A stretch of DNA of 64,000 nucleotides from the NCBI RefSeq assembly GCF_000315235.1, contig NZ_BALG01000133.1, positions 1-64,000 on the forward strand. The letters are read 5' to 3'. Below the pieces are notes generated by a model that saw nothing but the letters and a program-made list of their open reading frames with translations, was not told the origin of the DNA and did not search any database. The stretch comes from Paenibacillus popilliae ATCC 14706. GTDB lineage: Bacteria; Bacillota; Bacilli; Paenibacillales; Paenibacillaceae. Both the position numbers and the translations under genes were made by a program. This document shows positions 61,185 through 64,000 of this stretch, in pieces. Position 1 is the stretch's first letter. The number at the start of each line of letters is the position of its first letter.

Positions 61185-61460
61185 TCAATATGGTTTTTGA
61201 CTGTTTTCTGTGACTTCGTAATGTAGAACTGGTAACCAATGTACATTAAGCGTGGTACCATTTGGATTATTGAGCGCCTCAAGACTGTTAGCGACTAGAC
61301 TGTAGCCAAGCGACACTAGTGCACCGGCTGCCGCAGCAGACCATGCGGCGGGTCCGCTTACTATGCCACCAATCACCCCCGCTATAGCGGCTTCTGTGGC
61401 AAATCCTGCTTTAAATTGGTTCATTTGATATGCAAATAATTCAGTATCACGTTGATTCAT
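61185..61460 (-). CDS. Hypothetical protein with Gly/Ala-rich hydrophobic segment
   Basis: 91 residues from ATG 61460. A polar N-terminus MNQRDTELFAYQMNQFKAGF leads into a hydrophobic stretch TEAAIAGVIGGIVSGPAAWS followed by AAAAGALVSLGYSLVAN, then a short polar end LNVHWLPVLHYEVTEN. Composition recalls pore-forming bacteriocins or their immunity proteins, but I see no leader and no motif. It overlaps the end of the small frame at 61447-61599 by 14 bases. Confidence 0.5.
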   Translation of the reverse strand: MNQRDTELFAYQMNQFKAGFATEAAIAGVIGGIVSGPAAWSAAAAGALVSLGYSLVANSLEALNNPNGTTLNVHWLPVLHYEVTENSQKPY

Positions 61461-61599
61461 GGTTAACTTTTTCTTTTGCTTTAGGATCAATGTGCAATAA
61501 TTTGTCTGGACCTTCTGTGACATAGTTGTTAAGGATATTAACATCGCCTACAAGCTTTGAGTCTAATTCAATACCTCCAGTTGCCGTAGTTTTAATCAT
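61447..61599 (-). CDS. Small hypothetical protein upstream of the Gly/Ala-rich ORF
   Basis: 50 residues from ATG 61599: MIKTTATGGIELDSKLVGDV, then NILNNYVTEGPDKLLHIDPK and a Lys-rich end. AGGAGG lies about 27 bases further up in the same open frame, so an unusual upstream ATT start is possible. The stop overlaps the next start (61460), suggesting translational coupling or that the two were one gene before a frameshift. Confidence 0.4.
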   Translation of the reverse strand: MIKTTATGGIELDSKLVGDVNILNNYVTEGPDKLLHIDPKAKEKVNHEST

Positions 61600-61837
61600 T
61601 TTTGATTGAGCCTCTTTTAATATAATATAGCCTCCTATCGTATTAAATTGAATTCAAAAAATTAAGATTTACAGGGATGTTTTTTTATATAAATAGGACT
61701 AAAGTATCAGATTATCAGAAACTAATGGTATGATTTTCAACAAAATTCTCAAGAAAATATTTATTAGTGGTATTATGTCCGTATCGAAAAACAAAACGAA
61801 GAGCCGTTGAGAAAGCATCCACGGTTTTTAGTAGAGC

Positions 61838-62029
61838 CACTTTCCCTTTATACTGGTGGATGCCATGTACTTGAAGGTGCGTGAAGACGGTCATGTGCGT
61901 TCCTGCGGGCTCTTAATTGCAACAGGAGTAAATACGGACGGAACAAGTGAAGTGCTTGGAAGTCTCAAAGAAAAGGTGCGGTTAGAAAATTTTCGACATT
62001 ATTCAACAGGGAAAGGAATGGGGATATAG
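61838..62029 (+). mobile_element. IS256-family transposase scrap
   Basis: The frame reads LVDAMYLKVREDGHVRSCGL, LIATGVNTDGTSEVLG and ends at 62029. This is the region around the first catalytic Asp (DATYLKVRE) of IS256-type (MULE-like) transposases. Neither end of the element is visible. Confidence 0.65.
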
Positions 62030-62196
62030 GGAATCGTCCCCTTACCTTCCATACGAAGTAGATGTAAGCTTGATTCATATATCGACATCATTTGACAAAT
62101 ATCATGTATTCCATACCGCCCGCAATAAAGGAGGCTGAGGCCGCCATTTGCCTGCATCAAGGAGAAATCCGACAATTATACAAAGGAGGCTTACGT

Positions 62197-64000
62197 TTGA
62201 GACGGCATTCATTTCGCAATTTCATATCTTTAATCCTTAGTGCCTTGCTGCTTGCCGACATGGTGTTGCCGGGAGTAGCGGGCGCGACCAACAAAATGGA
62301 CGGGGACGCCTCCGAGACGGCGCATCAACTGCAGAGCGAAGTCAAGGATCAGTTCACGGAGCAGCCTGCAACCAAGCTGCAACTCCCCCGCATCTCTGAA
62401 CAGAACCGATCTGGTGCCATAGCACAAAACTTTGTCCCGCCTGCGGACAGCAGCGACAGGATTACCGTGATCGTAGAACTGCAACAGGCTATGAGGGAGC
62501 AGGCATCAAGGTCGGGGTGCTTGACTCTGGTGTCGATTACCATCATCCGAGCCTGAAGGGCGCCTTGAAAGGCGGGTACGATTTCGTCGATAACGACGAT
62601 GATCCGATGGAGACGCAACCAAATAAGGCAAAGCCCAAAATCGATGGAAAAGAGTATCATACCACCCATGGTACGCATGTCGCAGGAATCATTGTCGGCA
62701 GAGGAAATGACGACCATCCCGGCGATAGCGGCAAAATCCGTGGAATCGCGCCGCAGGCAGACCTGTATGCTTATCGCGTTAACGGGCCATATGGGAAAGG
62801 AAATACGGAAAGGACTTTACGCGCGATTGAGCATGCCGTCTATCAAGATCAGGTAGATGTTCTCAATCTGTCGTTCGGCAGCGATTACAACTTCCAGTAC
62901 ACCGCCGAATCGGTTGCGCTGGACAATGCGACCAAAGCCGGTATCGTCGTGGCCGTCGCTGCGGGCAATTCCGGACCGAAGCCGCGCATGCTGAATTGTC
63001 CGGGAGGAGCCCATGCGGCCATTTCCGTTGCCGCCTCTTGCCCTCCAGTCCTGACCCCGGTGTTTCACGTCGAGGGACTGTATCAGAAGTTTTTCTCGCA
63101 TCACGCCACTCCATCTCTGGTTCTGGCCGTAGATCATCCGCTTGAAGCGGTCTATGCCGGATTCGGAACGCCAGATGATTATAAAAACAAAAACGTGAAA
63201 GGGAAGCTCGTGCTCGTCGCTCGCGGCAAAATCAGGTCCGGCAACAAATCGAGAATCGCCAAAATAGCCGGAACCGCGGTGCTCATTATTTTCAACGACA
63301 AAGATGGCGATTGGGCCCCCAACCTTCATGGGGACGTCGATGAATTCGTTCCTACGTATGCTATTTCGCAAGCCGACGGCCTTATCTTGAAAAATGATAT
63401 TACATCCGGTTAGGAGAACACGGTTGTCTGCACCGATGTCGAGGAGCAAGATATGCTTGCTTCCTTTAGCTCACGCGGTCCTGCGCTGCCAGACTATACG
63501 ATAAAGCCGGACATTGCCGCGCCGGGCGTGGCCATCACATCATCCGTGCCGGCCTGGGACGGCAATTACGAACACGCGTACGAAAGCTCACAAGGCACGA
63601 GCTATGCTTCGCCACATATCGCCGGCGCTGCAGCATTGCTGGTGGAGTATTCCCGCAAGAACAACCTTGATCTGACTCCGGATGAAATCAAGGCGCTGAT
63701 AATGAATCATGCCGTAGATCTGAAAGATCGCACGGGGAACCTATATAAGCTGACGGAACAAGGTGCAGGCCGGGTTGATTTGAAGCGCTGCATAGAGGCT
63801 CCGGCAATCGCCTTGGTGCAAGAGACAGCGAACGTTCCGCTTAAAGATCATCCCGGCGCACCGTTCGAATATGAAACGGGCAGCCTATCGTTCGGGGCCA
63901 TATCTCCGACTAATACGTATAAGAAAACGGTACGGCTGAAGAGCATCTCCAATGCCCGTCAGTCATATTCGGTCGCCATCGATTGGCCTACAGACGGCGG
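62197..64000 (+). pseudogene. Subtilisin-like (S8) secreted protease pseudogene, 3' cut by window
   Basis: TTG 62197, behind AAAGGAGG, begins MRRHSFRNFISLILSALLLA, a signal peptide. A propeptide start ends at ITVIVELQ near 62480. A deletion and frameshift then join it to TGYEGAGIKVGVLDSGVDYH (catalytic Asp). HGTHVAGI (His) and a PA-type insert follow. An in-frame TAG at 63411-63413 interrupts the frame, which resumes ENTVVCTDVEEQDMLASFSS and continues through GTSYASPHIAGAAALL (Ser) to the window end. With most of the propeptide lost and a nonsense codon, it is inactive. Confidence 0.82.

Overview
The window looks like a chromosomal segment of a Paenibacillus-type, endospore-forming Firmicute. 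The evidence is a CotF-like spore coat protein, a Spo0E-like phosphatase, an SR1P-like GapA-binding peptide beside gap, a T-box-controlled pheST operon, MutS2, a ZapA-headed coiled-coil protein and an S-layer homology (SLH) protein. Core genes are moderately GC-rich. At least three AT-rich blocks (about 7.7-13.4 kb, 29.8-33.6 kb and 52.9-58.9 kb) carry accessory genes and transposase debris. The genus is an inference; species cannot be set from sequence alone.

Layout. 1-4.2 kb: 3' part of an SLH protein, an IS630 relic, and a decayed glucan-metabolism cluster (GT4, GH57 and DUF4912 pseudogenes). 4.2-7.4 kb: a PAS histidine kinase and leucyl aminopeptidase. 7.7-13.4 kb: an accessory module of a secreted protein plus an ABC-2 transporter with three permeases, preceded by a partial tandem copy that has decayed. 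13.7-21.5 kb: EamA exporter with divergent LysR regulator, feoAB with a Fur-box-like site, a DRE-TIM aldolase, a YbjQ protein and a LacI regulator. 21.9-22.1 kb: tRNA-Pro and tRNA-Gly. 22.8-29.6 kb: a nucleotide-sugar reductase, a purine permease, and a gluconeogenic operon gap / SR1P-like peptide / ppdK with CcpN-like boxes. 29.9-33.6 kb: a second, intact and permuted version of the secreted-protein/ABC module. 33.7-52.7 kb: housekeeping (T-box, pheS, pheT, ZapA-coiled coil, CvpA, MutS2, MFS, spore coat genes, Lrp with aminotransferase, Spo0E-like protein, lipoprotein, CobU-like kinase, cobalamin adenosyltransferase, RluA, ArsC-like). 52.9-58.9 kb: AT-rich island with a 5'-3' exonuclease, a broken MATE/SpoVB-like flippase, relics of IS66, IS3 and IS21, and a tiny hydrophobic peptide gene. 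59-64 kb: DUF3055 and HRDC proteins, small hypotheticals, an IS256 scrap and a broken subtilase running off the end.

Most notable is the pair of unlinked modules at 7.7-11.4 kb and 29.9-33.6 kb. Each has a Sec-type signal-peptide protein of about 126 residues with a PRxG...W core and a C-terminal SW(T/A)P, plus one ABC ATPase and three non-identical membrane permeases that correspond one-to-one between loci although the gene order differs. I do not recognise the secreted family. A peptide export/immunity or envelope-stress role is only a hypothesis. Second is the gap-SR1P-ppdK arrangement, which places a regulatory peptide and a pyruvate-to-PEP enzyme in one operon under apparent CcpN-type control.

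Many genes near insertion-sequence scars carry nonsense codons, frameshifts or internal deletions, so accessory DNA here appears to be decaying while core genes stay intact.
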